The notes beneath the pieces are model-generated. The model saw nothing but the letters and a program-made list of their open reading frames with translations. It did no database searches and was not told the DNA's origin. Both the position numbers and the translations under genes were made by a program. Positions 1-8,215 of a DNA stretch of 64,000 nucleotides are shown piece by piece. The first letter of the stretch is position 1. Every line of letters begins with the position of its first letter. Source of the stretch: Streptomyces justiciae (GTDB taxonomy: Bacteria > Actinomycetota > Actinomycetes > Streptomycetales > Streptomycetaceae); NCBI RefSeq assembly GCF_015163075.1, contig NZ_JADDXU010000014.1, forward strand, positions 1-64,000. Reading direction: 5' to 3'.

Positions 1-1
1 G

Positions 2-58
2 GCAGCCGAGGGAAACGCGGGCTCGGACGAGAAGACTGAGGTCTCGTCCGGGGTGTGA
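2..58 (+). CDS. 3' end of an unidentified protein (partial)
   Basis: One frame runs from the window edge to a TGA at 56-58 and gives an acidic, Ser/Gly-rich tail (AAEGNAGSDEKTEVSSGV). Its third codon positions are mostly G or C (14 of 18), better than the competing frame that stops at position 39, so I take it as the C-terminus of the gene upstream. Only 18 codons are visible and no family can be named. Its position just before two TerD-type genes would suit another Ter-cluster member, but that is a guess. Confidence 0.35.
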   Translation, partial: AAEGNAGSDEKTEVSSGV

Positions 59-88
59 CACCCCTCGGGCTGAGGGAACGCTCTGAGC

Positions 89-123
89 GGGGCGGCATCG
101 AGGCGAGTCCTCGGCGCCGCCCC
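89..123 (+). terminator. strong GC hairpin before the TerD-type gene
   Basis: Arms GGGGCGGC (89-96) and GCCGCCCC (116-123) pair perfectly, and CGAGG / CCTCG pair inside them. There is no T-run, which is normal for Streptomyces terminators. It lies between the partial upstream gene and the start at 155, so it could end the first transcript or act as a leader hairpin of the second. A smaller hairpin (50-56 with 58-64) spans the upstream stop codon. Confidence 0.4.
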
Positions 124-154
124 GTCGGTCTTTGACAGTGAGGTGGGGGCGGTA

Positions 155-892
155 ATGGGCTTCTTGGACGGACTCTGGCCCGGACGCGCGGTCGAGTTCG
201 ACTCGGGCAGCGCGGCGAGCAACGCGATCGAGCTGACCAAACGGCACGACCGGGTGTCCCTGACCAAGCAGGGCGCGGAGACCGGGCATCTGCGCATCAA
301 CCTCGCCTGGCGGATGCGGACCTCCGACATCGGCGGCTCCCAACGGGAGTCGCTGCTGCGGCACCCCTTCAAGGCGCTCAAGCCGCCGGAGGTCATAGGA
401 CACAGCCAGAGCATGGTCAACGTCGACCTCGACCTGGGGTGCCTGTACGAGCTGACGGACGGCTCCAAGGGCGTCGTACAACCCCTCGGCGGGCTCTTCG
501 GGGACGTCAACTCGGCGCCGTACGTCAAGCTCAGCGGCGACGACCGGTTCGGGTCGGCGTCCGGCGAGACGATCTACGTCAACCTCGATCACCGGGAGTC
601 CATCAAACGGATCCTGGTGTTCGTCTACATCTACGACCAGACGCCGGCGTTCGACCGGACCCACGCGAGCGTGACGCTGTATCCGAGCAACGGGCCGCGG
701 ATCGAGATAGGCCTCGATGAGCGGCATCCTCAGGCTCGGTCGTGTGCGGTGGTGATGATCGAGAACGTGAAGGGGGAGATCATCGTGCGGCGTGAGGTGA
801 AGTTCGTGTACGGGTTCCAGGCGGAGCTGGATCGGTTGTACGGGTGGGGGCTTCAGTGGGGGCGGGGTTATAAGACCAAGGCGGAGCGTTGA
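155..892 (+). CDS. TerD-family stress protein (TerA/TerF-like)
   Basis: A 245-residue protein of the TerD fold, a calcium-binding beta-sandwich family linked to tellurite resistance, phage resistance and general chemical stress. The middle carries the family signature: an acidic strand VDLDLGCLYEL followed by a DG-rich loop, then LSGDDRFG and GETIYVNLDH, and the strand IKRILVFVYIYD. Acidic residues in these loops are the expected Ca2+ ligands. It is longer than the minimal ~190-residue TerD and has an N-terminal extension, as in TerA/TerF. ATG at 155 is preferred over GTG at 143 because a GA/GG-rich Shine-Dalgarno stretch sits 7-12 bases upstream. It lies next to a second TerD gene (opposite strand) and the lyase/PRTase/HAD genes, the Ter association described by comparative genomics. 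Cytoplasmic; role inferred from family and neighbours. Confidence 0.85.
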   Translation: MGFLDGLWPGRAVEFDSGSAASNAIELTKRHDRVSLTKQGAETGHLRINLAWRMRTSDIGGSQRESLLRHPFKALKPPEVIGHSQSMVNVDLDLGCLYELTDGSKGVVQPLGGLFGDVNSAPYVKLSGDDRFGSASGETIYVNLDHRESIKRILVFVYIYDQTPAFDRTHASVTLYPSNGPRIEIGLDERHPQARSCAVVMIENVKGEIIVRREVKFVYGFQAELDRLYGWGLQWGRGYKTKAER

Positions 893-920
893 GGGGCGCC
901 TAGGAGCTCGGGGGGTTGTG

Positions 921-975
921 TTGTCGGGCGGGTGCGGGCCGTGTGTCGCTGGTCGCGCAGTTCCCCGCGCCCCTA
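921..975 (-). repeat. dispersed repeat R1, copy 1 (minus orientation)
   Basis: Read on the minus strand this matches the copies at 3930, 6477 and 62005, all beginning TAGGGGCGCGGGGAACTGCG and continuing with CGAC(C/A)AGC and a CCCGC-rich tail. It lies between the convergent TerD-type genes. I recall very similar sequences as common intergenic repeats in Streptomyces. Confidence 0.85.
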
Positions 976-986
976 GGTAAGTCCCC

Positions 987-1787
987 TTAGCGTCCGATGA
1001 ATTGTGGACCTTGGGGAGGTAGCCGGAAGTCGGGGTCCAGCGCTGCTGCCGCGGGCACCGGCGGCTGCGGGTAGCCGTAGGATGGCTGGCTTGTCGGCTG
1101 GGGGTAGCCGTACGCCGGTTGGGTCGTCGGAGGGGTCTGGGGGTAGCCGTAGGCCGGCTGCTGGGGGACCGCTGTCGTCGGTTGTTCCGGGGGGAGGGGC
1201 TGGGAGGTGGTCTCCGGCGTCGGCGCCGGCTCCTCCGTGGGCTCCGAGTCGTCCACCGAGATGCCGAAATCGCTGGCCAGGCCCTTCAGACCGTCCGAGT
1301 AGCCCTCGCCCAGGGCGCGGAACTTCCAGCCCTCGCCGCGGCGGTACAGCTCCCCGCAGATCAGGGCCGTCTCGCGGCCGGTCTCCGGCTTGATGTCGAA
1401 GTAGGCCAGCGGCTCACCGTCGGCGACCGCGGCGTCGTACAGCAGGATGCGCAGCGCGCGTACGTTGTCGAACGTGACGCCGTCCGCCGATGCGACCAGC
1501 AGAATCTGCCCGACGCCGGGCTCGACACCGGAGAGATCTGTCTGGATCGTGTCGGTGAGGCCCTCGGCGACCCGCTTCTTGCCGAGTCGCCACACCTTCC
1601 CGGAGGGGTGCCGGGGCTGGTTGTAGAAGACGAAGTCCTCGTCGGAACGTACGCGGCCGTCGGGGCCGAGGAGCAGCGCCGAGGCGTCGACATCCGGGAC
1701 CCCCTGCCCGGGCGTCCAGCGCACCACGGCGCGCACCGTGGTGACGTCCAGCGGGACGTTCGACCCCTTCAGCATGGCGTGCGTCAT
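987..1787 (-). CDS. TerD-family protein with a Pro/Gln-rich PAYGYPQ-repeat tail
   Basis: Residues 1-185 form a canonical TerD domain: LKGSNVPL start, WTPGQGVPDVDASALLLGPDGRV, DEDFVFYNQPRHPSG, and the later YFDIKPETGRETALICGELYRRGEGWKFRALGEGY split over several strands. This is the classic Ca2+-binding TerD/TerE pattern. Residues ~190-266 are a low-complexity tail with three PAYGYPQ/PSYGYPQ repeats and a TPPTTQP linker, as in many Streptomyces proteins that interact through disordered tails. The ATG at 1787 has a weak GGCAGGA upstream. The gene is divergent from the C-C bond lyase at 2010, so the 220-bp space between probably holds both promoters. Role: stress response, likely partner of the 155-892 protein; inference from family and context. 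Confidence 0.9.
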   Translation of the reverse strand: MTHAMLKGSNVPLDVTTVRAVVRWTPGQGVPDVDASALLLGPDGRVRSDEDFVFYNQPRHPSGKVWRLGKKRVAEGLTDTIQTDLSGVEPGVGQILLVASADGVTFDNVRALRILLYDAAVADGEPLAYFDIKPETGRETALICGELYRRGEGWKFRALGEGYSDGLKGLASDFGISVDDSEPTEEPAPTPETTSQPLPPEQPTTAVPQQPAYGYPQTPPTTQPAYGYPQPTSQPSYGYPQPPVPAAAALDPDFRLPPQGPQFIGR

Positions 1788-2009
1788 GCGGTCATCCTGC
1801 CTTCTCGGTCCTGCTCACGACAACGCGGGGTGGGTGCTCGACTCGGCTGCTCGGCGTGCGTGCTCGACAATGGTGTCCACACGGTTGTCCCCGCGGGCGT
1901 TACCTGAAATTCATGCCCGACGGGAACCTCTGACATGGCTCGGTACGTACTATTACCGGCCACCTGTTCTCAAAATCCACAGGCTTACCTTGCGCCACGG
2001 GGGAGTTTT

Positions 2010-3176
2010 ATGCGTCATTTCGGGCACATCGCCCCTGAGGTGCGGCAGCGCCTCTTCCATCGCGAGCCCTGCGCGTTCGACGCGGACTCGCCGGCCCGGC
2101 TGCTCTCCGCGGCCCTGGGCGCCACGCTGTACAGCCCGGCCACCCGGCCCCGGCTGGCCGACGACATCGTCAAACAGACCGGTCGCGGCGTGGTCTCGAT
2201 GGTGCTGTGCCTGGAGGACTCCATCGGTGACGAGGACGTCGCCGCGGGTGAGGAGAACCTGGTCCGGCAGTTCGCCGACCTCGCCGCCCGCGAGGACGTC
2301 GAGCCGCCCCTGCTCTTCATCCGTGTGCGTACGCCCGAGCAGATCCCCGACCTCGTCCAGCGCCTCGGCGGGACGGTCCGGCTGCTGTCCGGGTTCGTGT
2401 TCCCCAAGTTCACCGAGGAGCGCGGCATCCCCTTCCTGGAGGCCCTCGCCGTCGCCGAGCACACGAGCGGCCGCCGGCTCTTCGGCATGCCCGTCCTGGA
2501 GACGCCCGAGCTGATGTACCGCGAGTCGCGTGTCGACGCCCTGGAGGGCATCGCCCGCGCCGTCGACAAGTACCGCGACCGCGTCCTCGCGCTGCGCCTC
2601 GGCGTCACCGACTTCTGCTCCTCGTACGGCCTGCGCAGAGCCCCCGACATGACGGCCTACGACGTCCAGATCGTCGCCTCCGTGATCGCCGACGTGGTCA
2701 ACATGCTGGGCCGTGCCGACGGCACCGGGTTCACCGTGACCGGCCCGGTGTGGGAGTACTTCCGCGTTCCCGAGCGCATGTTCAAGCCGCTGCTGCGGAA
2801 CAGCCCCTTCCTGGAGGGGCAGGCGGTGGAGCTCCGCGAGAAACTGATAGAGCACGCCATGGACGGGCTGCTGCGGGAGATCTCCCTCGACCACGCCAAC
2901 GGCCTGCTGGGCAAGACCTGCATCCACCCCTCCCACGTGCCGGCGGTGCACGCACTGTCCGTCGTCAGTCACGAGGAGTACAGCGACGCGGCCGACATCC
3001 TGCGGCCCGAGCGAGGCGGCGGAGGCGTCCTGCGCTCGCAGTACACGAACAAGATGAACGAGGTGAAGCCGCACCGCGCCTGGGCCGAGCGGACCATGCT
3101 GCGCGCGGAGGTCTTCGGCGTCGCGAACGAGGACGTCAGCTTCGTCGACCTGCTCGCCGCCGGAATACCCGGCTGA
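2010..3176 (+). CDS. Ter-associated HpcH/HpaI-CitE type C-C bond lyase
   Basis: A 388-residue TIM-barrel protein of the citrate-lyase-beta/malyl-CoA lyase group, in the variant found beside Ter genes (the family Pfam names C-C_Bond_Lyase, from memory). Visible family features are GVVSMVLCLEDSIGDEDV early on (acidic residues for Mg2+), LRLGVTDFCSSYGLRR in the middle, and GKTCIHPSHVPAVHAL near the end, the hallmark of CitE-like enzymes. It should cleave or form a C-C bond in a small acid substrate. The ATG at 2010 follows GGGAG at 2001-2005; an upstream in-frame start at 1935 would add 25 unconserved residues. Only 20 bases separate it from the PRTase fusion, so they form an operon. The substrate is unknown. 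Confidence 0.85.
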   Translation: MRHFGHIAPEVRQRLFHREPCAFDADSPARLLSAALGATLYSPATRPRLADDIVKQTGRGVVSMVLCLEDSIGDEDVAAGEENLVRQFADLAAREDVEPPLLFIRVRTPEQIPDLVQRLGGTVRLLSGFVFPKFTEERGIPFLEALAVAEHTSGRRLFGMPVLETPELMYRESRVDALEGIARAVDKYRDRVLALRLGVTDFCSSYGLRRAPDMTAYDVQIVASVIADVVNMLGRADGTGFTVTGPVWEYFRVPERMFKPLLRNSPFLEGQAVELREKLIEHAMDGLLREISLDHANGLLGKTCIHPSHVPAVHALSVVSHEEYSDAADILRPERGGGGVLRSQYTNKMNEVKPHRAWAERTMLRAEVFGVANEDVSFVDLLAAGIPG

Positions 3177-3196
3177 AGCTCCGATTCAAGGGACGC

Positions 3197-5659
3197 ATGA
3201 ACAACGCAGTGAACAGCAGGGTGCCGGGCGCGATCTGGTCCGGTACCTGGGTCGCCGAGCGCCTCGGGGTCGAACTCGTCGGCGACGAGGGCCTGACCGA
3301 CCTCCTCGGTCTGGCCCTGCGCCGCAACCCCAAGCGGGCCCACCTCCTCGTCTCCAACGTGCTCGGCAAGCACGTGCCGCAGTCACCGACGGTGGTGTAC
3401 GGCCACGGCTTCGCCCTCGGCCGCCGAGTCCGCGACCTGCTCGGCGAGGAGGCGTCCACCGCGGTCGTCCTCGGCTACGCGGAGACGGCGACCGGCCTCG
3501 GCCACTCGGTCGCCGACGGCATCGGCACGGCCCCCTACCTCCACTCCACCCGCCGCCCGGTTCCCGGGGTCACCCCGGCGGGCGGCTTCGAGGAGTCCCA
3601 CTCCCACGCGACGTCCCACCTGCTCCTCCCGGAGAACGCGGGCCTGCTGGCGGGCGACGGCCCCCTGGTCCTCGTGGACGACGAGTTCTCGACCGGCAAC
3701 ACGGTCCTGAACACGATCAGGGACCTGCACGAGCGGTACCCGCGGCGCCGGTATGTGGTCGTGGCCCTGGTCGACATGAGGTCGGAGGCGGACGCGGGGC
3801 GCTTGGAGGAGTTCGCGCGCGAGATAGACGCGAGGGTGGACCTGGTGGCGGCGGCTTCGGGGAACGTACGCCTGCCGGAAGGGGTACTGGAGAAGGGCCA
3901 AGCTCTTGTCGCCGAGTACTCAGGTGCCCTAGGGGCGCGGGGAACTGCGCGACAAGCCCCCACCGGCCCGCGGCCGAAAGCGCACCGTATAGACCTCCAC
4001 TGGCCCCACGGCCTCCCGGACGGCGGACGTCACGGCTTCACCCCCTCCCACCGCACCCGCCTCGAAGCCGCCCTCCCCGAGATGACCGCCCGCCTCGCAG
4101 AGGCGATCCCGGCGGGCGCCCACCGCATACACATACTCGGCTTCGAAGAGCTGATGTACGCCCCCCTGCGCCTCGCACGCGAGCTTGAGCAGGTCGCGGG
4201 AGGCGCCGAGGTCACCTACTCCACCACCACCCGCTCACCCGTCCTCGCCGTCGACGACCCCGGCTACGCGATACGCAGCCGCATCGTCTTCCCGGCCCAT
4301 GACACCCCGGCCGACGGCCCCGGCGACCGCTACGCGTACAACATCGCCGGCGCCGGATTCGACGTGGTGGTCGCCGTGGTCGACTCCGCCGCCGACACCC
4401 CCGAACTGCACGCCCCCGACGGCCTGTTGGCGCAGCTGGCCGAAACCGCCCCGCACATACTGCTCGCGGTCGTCCCGTCGTACGTCCCCGAAAGGCCCTC
4501 CATGCTCCCCGAGCCCCTCCGCGGCCCCGTCTTCTCCTCGTACGCCCCCGACGAGGTCGGCTGGCTGCTCCAGGACCTGTCGGACGTGACGCTGGAGGCG
4601 CCGACCGAGGAGCGCGAGGAGGCCATCCAGAGCGGCGGTGCGCACTACGCGGAGTCGCTGCCGGTGGAGTACCAGCCCAGCGAGCAGTACCAGCAGCTCT
4701 TCCACACGGCCCTGGACGCGTCCGCGGCCCGGCTCGCGCAGGCGGTCGGTGCCGTGACCGAGATCGTGCTCGAAGAGCGTTCGCCCCGGCCCGTCCTCGT
4801 CTCGCTCGCCCGCGCCGGCACCCCCGTCGGCGTCCTGATGCGCCGCTGGGCCCAGTTCCGGCACGGCCTCGACCTGCCCCACTACGCCGTCTCGATCGTC
4901 CGCGGCCGCGGCATCGACGCCAACGCGCTGCGCTGGCTGGCCGCCCACCACGACCCGGCCGACGTCGTCTTCGTCGACGGCTGGACCGGCAAGGGCGCCA
5001 TCACCCGTGAACTCGCGGACGCGGTCAAGGAGTTCGAGGCGGCGGGCGGCGCCACCGGCTTCGACCCGGAGATCGCGGTCCTCGCCGACCCGGGCTCGTG
5101 CGTGAAGACGTACGGCACCCGCGAGGACTTCCTCATCCCCTCCGCCTGCCTCAACTCCACGGTCTCCGGCCTGATTTCCCGCACGGTCCTGCGCGCGGAC
5201 CTGGTCGGCCCGAACGACTTCCACGGCGCGAAGTTCTACCGCGAACTCGCCGGAGCCGACGTCTCCGTGGACTTCCTGGACGCCGTCTCCGCCACCTTCC
5301 CGGAGGTCGTGGACTCGGTGGAGCAGCAGGTCAAGGAGCTGATGTCCGGTGACCGCGAGCCCACTTGGGAGGGCTGGGCGGCCGTCGAACGCATCAGTGA
5401 GGAGTACGGCATCCACGACGTGAACCTCGTCAAGCCCGGCGTCGGCGAGACCACCCGGGTGCTGCTGCGCCGCGTGCCCTGGAAGATCCTCGCGAAGGCC
5501 GGTGCGGGCGCCGACCTGGCCCACGTACGGCTGTTGGCCGAGCAGAGAGGCGTACCGGTGGAAGAGGTGGCCGAACTGCCGTACACCTGCGTGGGGTTGA
5601 TCCACCCCAAGTACACGCGGGGCGCGACCGGCGCCGACGGCAAGGCGGTGGCGGTCTGA
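3197..5659 (+). CDS. fused phosphoribosyltransferase-TRSP-StiP protein of the Ter system
   Basis: An 820-residue fusion. Residues ~1-240 are a PRTase with the PRPP loop LVLVDDEFSTGNT (about 157-169). Residues ~265-460 are a TRSP-type domain (DLHWPHGLPDGGRHGF start). Residues ~480-820 are a StiP/PELOTA-type second PRTase with its own loop VVFVDGWTGKGAI (about 589-601). In many bacteria these are two genes. Family work on Ter systems proposes that the two PRTases, with the lyase and HAD enzyme, make a nucleoside-like metabolite from PRPP. The linker between PRTase and TRSP (residues ~245-262) is encoded by dispersed repeat R1. ATG at 3197 is preceded by GGGACGC; the stop overlaps the next ATG by one base (TGATG), indicating translational coupling. 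Function inferred from family. Confidence 0.85.
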   Translation: MNNAVNSRVPGAIWSGTWVAERLGVELVGDEGLTDLLGLALRRNPKRAHLLVSNVLGKHVPQSPTVVYGHGFALGRRVRDLLGEEASTAVVLGYAETATGLGHSVADGIGTAPYLHSTRRPVPGVTPAGGFEESHSHATSHLLLPENAGLLAGDGPLVLVDDEFSTGNTVLNTIRDLHERYPRRRYVVVALVDMRSEADAGRLEEFAREIDARVDLVAAASGNVRLPEGVLEKGQALVAEYSGALGARGTARQAPTGPRPKAHRIDLHWPHGLPDGGRHGFTPSHRTRLEAALPEMTARLAEAIPAGAHRIHILGFEELMYAPLRLARELEQVAGGAEVTYSTTTRSPVLAVDDPGYAIRSRIVFPAHDTPADGPGDRYAYNIAGAGFDVVVAVVDSAADTPELHAPDGLLAQLAETAPHILLAVVPSYVPERPSMLPEPLRGPVFSSYAPDEVGWLLQDLSDVTLEAPTEEREEAIQSGGAHYAESLPVEYQPSEQYQQLFHTALDASAARLAQAVGAVTEIVLEERSPRPVLVSLARAGTPVGVLMRRWAQFRHGLDLPHYAVSIVRGRGIDANALRWLAAHHDPADVVFVDGWTGKGAITRELADAVKEFEAAGGATGFDPEIAVLADPGSCVKTYGTREDFLIPSACLNSTVSGLISRTVLRADLVGPNDFHGAKFYRELAGADVSVDFLDAVSATFPEVVDSVEQQVKELMSGDREPTWEGWAAVERISEEYGIHDVNLVKPGVGETTRVLLRRVPWKILAKAGAGADLAHVRLLAEQRGVPVEEVAELPYTCVGLIHPKYTRGATGADGKAVAV
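3930..3983 (+). repeat. dispersed repeat R1, copy 2, inside a coding frame
   Basis: TAGGGGCGCGGGGAACTGCG begins here and the copy continues with CGACAAGCCCCC and a CCCGCGG tail, matching the intergenic copies at 921, 6477 and 62005. It is read through in frame within the PRTase-TRSP-StiP gene and encodes roughly GARGTARQAPTGPRP, the inter-domain linker. Confidence 0.85.
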
Positions 5660-6465
5660 TGCCGGTGCTGGTGGCGAGCGACCTCGACCGTACGCTCATC
5701 TACTCTTCGGCGGCCCTCGCGCTGACCATGCCGGACGCGCGGGCGCCGCGGCTGCTCTGCGTCGAGGTGCACGAGAGCAAGCCGCTGTCGTACATGACGG
5801 AGACGGCGGCCGGATTGCTGGGCGATCTCGGTGACGCGGCGGTGTTCGTACCGACGACGACCCGGACCCGTAAGCAGTATCAGCGCATCAACCTGCCCGG
5901 CCCGGCGCCCACTTACGCCATCTGCGCCAACGGCGGCCATCTGCTGGTGGACGGCGTCACGGACGCCGACTGGCACGCGCGTGTCCAGGCCCGCCTGGCC
6001 GACGAGTGCGCGCCGCTGGACGAGGTGCGCGAGCATCTGCTGCGCACCGCCGACCCCGTGTGGGTCCGCAAGCACCGCGTCGCCGAGGACCTCTTCGCCT
6101 ACCTCGTCGTCGAGCGTGAGCTGTTGCCCGAGGACTGGGTGAAGGAGCTCGCGGTCTGGGCGGAGAACCGCGGCTGGACGGTCTCCCTCCAGGGCCGCAA
6201 GATCTACGCCGTCCCGAAGCCGCTCACGAAGAGCGCGGCGATGAGGGAGGTGGCCCGGCGCACGGGCGCGGAACTGACACTGGCGGCCGGTGACTCGCTG
6301 CTGGACGCGGATCTGCTGCTGGCCGCGGACAGGGGCTGGCGGCCGGGACACGGGGAGCTGGCGGAGGCGGGTTGGGCAGCGCCGACGATCACGGCACTGC
6401 CGGAGCGGGGCGTGCTGGCGGGCGAGCGCATCCTCAGGGAGTTCTTGAAGGCGACGCGGCAATAA
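5659..6465 (+). CDS. HAD-superfamily hydrolase of the Ter cluster
   Basis: A 268-residue HAD phosphatase. Motif I is DLDRTLIY (catalytic Asp pair, residues 8-15), motif II is the Thr run VPTTTRT, the motif III Lys is likely within KPLTKSAAM, and motif IV is AAGDSLLDADLL. The short insert after motif II resembles the Cof/sucrose-phosphatase-like subtype. Known Ter clusters carry such a HAD next to PRTase/TRSP/StiP genes, where it may remove a phosphate from the phosphoribosylated product. The start overlaps the previous stop by one base (TGATG). Repeat R1 copy 3 follows the stop. Substrate unknown. Confidence 0.88.
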   Translation: MPVLVASDLDRTLIYSSAALALTMPDARAPRLLCVEVHESKPLSYMTETAAGLLGDLGDAAVFVPTTTRTRKQYQRINLPGPAPTYAICANGGHLLVDGVTDADWHARVQARLADECAPLDEVREHLLRTADPVWVRKHRVAEDLFAYLVVERELLPEDWVKELAVWAENRGWTVSLQGRKIYAVPKPLTKSAAMREVARRTGAELTLAAGDSLLDADLLLAADRGWRPGHGELAEAGWAAPTITALPERGVLAGERILREFLKATRQ

Positions 6466-6476
6466 CGCCCTGTCTT

Positions 6477-6528
6477 TAGGGGCGCGGGGAACTGCGCGAC
6501 CAGCCACAGCGGACCCGCGCCCGACAAC
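6477..6528 (+). repeat. dispersed repeat R1, copy 3
   Basis: TAGGGGCGCGGGGAACTGCG, then CGACCAGCCACAGCGGACCC and CCCGACAAC. It lies 12 bases after the HAD stop codon and 12 bases before the end of the convergent FmdB gene, the usual place for this element. It is nearly identical to the copy at 62005. Confidence 0.9.
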
Positions 6529-6540
6529 GCGCCCCTCTGC

Positions 6541-6750
6541 CTAGCTGCAACACCCTCCACCACAACAACCGCCGCCGGCCTTGGGCGCCGGCGCCGCACT
6601 TGCCGTACCCCCCACCGCAACCGCCGACAACAACTTCACCGTGTCCTCATGCCCCACAGGGCACGTAGCCGGCGCCGAAGACTCAGCCATGGGCCGGCTC
6701 AACTCAAACGTGTCGCCGCAACTACGGCAGCGGTACTCATAACGAGGCAT
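6541..6750 (-). CDS. FmdB-family zinc-ribbon protein with Cys-rich tail
   Basis: A 69-residue protein starting MPRYEYRCRSCGDTFE, the FmdB (CxxC_CXXC_SSSS) signature. The first zinc knuckle is CRSC; the second half is CPVGH, a Cys/His variant of the usual CxxC. The C-terminus is a Gly/Cys tail ending CCGGGCCS, which could bind metal. ATG at 6750 is chosen over the in-frame GTG two codons upstream because FmdB proteins begin MPxYEY. FmdB proteins are described as putative regulators but their biochemical role is unclear. Convergent with the Ter operon. Confidence 0.85.
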   Translation of the reverse strand: MPRYEYRCRSCGDTFELSRPMAESSAPATCPVGHEDTVKLLSAVAVGGTASAAPAPKAGGGCCGGGCCS

Positions 6751-6766
6751 GCGCACAGGCTAACCG

Positions 6767-8140
6767 TCAGTGCGGCGCAGCCCCCCGCTCGTCCCGGATC
6801 TGCGCGACCACCCGAGCCACCGCCTGCCGCACCCCCTCCGTCTCCGTGAGGAAGTGCCAGTAGTCCGGGTGCCGCCCCTCCAGCGTGCCGATCGCCCGCT
6901 CAAGCCGGGCCACCGACTCGTCCAGCGGGCGCGCGTGCCGGGGATCGGGCGTGTTCCGGCCGGTCATCGCCAGCCGCTGCGCGTCCCGGATCGCGAACCG
7001 CGTCCGGTCGATCTCCTGCTGGGGGTCCTTCTGCACGGCGTTCAGCCGCCGCAGCCGATCCCCGGCGGCGGACACGGACTCGTCCGTCGCGTTCAGCAGC
7101 GCCCGCACCGTGGACAGCAGCGCCGTCGCGTCCGGCCACCGCTGCGCGTCCCGGGCGGCCCGCGCCTCGGTGAGTTTCAGTTCGGCCTGTCGTACGTTCT
7201 CCGTGGCCTGATCGGGCACCTGCTGGAGGTCCTGCCAGCAGGCCGCGGAGAAGCGTCGCCGCAGCTCGCTGAGGACCGGCTCGACCTGACCGGCACGGGT
7301 GGTGAGGGCCTGCGCGCGGGTGCGGAGCGAGACGAGCCGGTGGTCGATCTCGGCGGCCTTCTCGGGCAGCCGCTCGGCCTCCACGCGGACCGCCTCGGCC
7401 TCCCGGGCGACGCGCTCGGCACGCTCCAGGGTCTGCGGGACGCCATGCGCCCCGGCGCCCTGGTTGAGCTTGGTCAGCTCGGGACCGAGGGCGGCGAGCC
7501 GGGCGGCGAGGTCGTCGGCCTTCAGGCCCGACTGCCGTACCGCGTCGAGGGCGTTGGACGCCGCCAGCAGTCCCTGCCGGGCCCGCTCCACCGCCGGGGC
7601 GAGCCGGGCCAGCTGGGTCTCGGCCTTGCCGAGCAGCGGCCCGAGGCCGTCCGCGAACCGGTCGAGATCCTGCTTGACCCGGCCGAGCTCGTCCTTGGCG
7701 GCGGTCAGCTCGGTGCGGGCGCGGGCGGCGACGGACGCCTCGAGGTCGTCGCGGTCGAGGTCATGGGCGTCGACGGCGTTGATGTACTGGTGGCTGGCCT
7801 CGTCGATGCGGCGGCCCAGGGCCTCGAAGTCGGAGACGGCCCGGCGGGCGGCGGGGGAGTCGTCGACGGCCGTGATGGTCTCTATCGAGATCCGCAGGTC
7901 GCGCTGGGCGGTGTCCAGCTCGTAGAACGCGGCCGCGGCGGCGTCCTTCGCGGCCTGGGCCTCGGCCCGCTGGTTCTCGGCCCGGCCGCCGAACCAGCGG
8001 CGGGTGCCGCCGCCGGCGAACGCCGCGGGCAGCGCGAGGGCGGCGACCAGGGGCAGGGCGAGAAGGGTGAGGGTGTCGCGCAGCGCATGATGTGCGCGCG
8101 GCTCCGACGGCGAGTACGGCTGCGTTGGTGTCGCCGTCAC
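6767..8140 (-). CDS. membrane-anchored coiled-coil protein of unknown function
   Basis: A 457-residue protein with a short N-terminal cytoplasmic stretch, one hydrophobic segment (about residues 21-46, TLTLLALPLVAALALPAAFA) and then about 400 residues rich in Ala, Glu, Arg and Leu with heptad character, predicted as long coiled coils. I recognise no enzymatic motif. GTG at 8140 is chosen because GGGAGAGGGAT lies immediately upstream; starts further out have no ribosome-binding site and add an unrelated peptide. It lies just upstream of the FmdB gene on the same strand (16 bases between) and may be cotranscribed with it. Possible role: envelope-anchored scaffold, by analogy only. Confidence 0.8.
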   Translation of the reverse strand: MTATPTQPYSPSEPRAHHALRDTLTLLALPLVAALALPAAFAGGGTRRWFGGRAENQRAEAQAAKDAAAAAFYELDTAQRDLRISIETITAVDDSPAARRAVSDFEALGRRIDEASHQYINAVDAHDLDRDDLEASVAARARTELTAAKDELGRVKQDLDRFADGLGPLLGKAETQLARLAPAVERARQGLLAASNALDAVRQSGLKADDLAARLAALGPELTKLNQGAGAHGVPQTLERAERVAREAEAVRVEAERLPEKAAEIDHRLVSLRTRAQALTTRAGQVEPVLSELRRRFSAACWQDLQQVPDQATENVRQAELKLTEARAARDAQRWPDATALLSTVRALLNATDESVSAAGDRLRRLNAVQKDPQQEIDRTRFAIRDAQRLAMTGRNTPDPRHARPLDESVARLERAIGTLEGRHPDYWHFLTETEGVRQAVARVVAQIRDERGAAPH

Positions 8141-8215
8141 ATCCCTCTCCCGTGCTGTGTCCGTCCTGGCCCGGTTGTCATTCTCCCACCGGTTAAGGAC
8201 GAACACACGGGCCCG

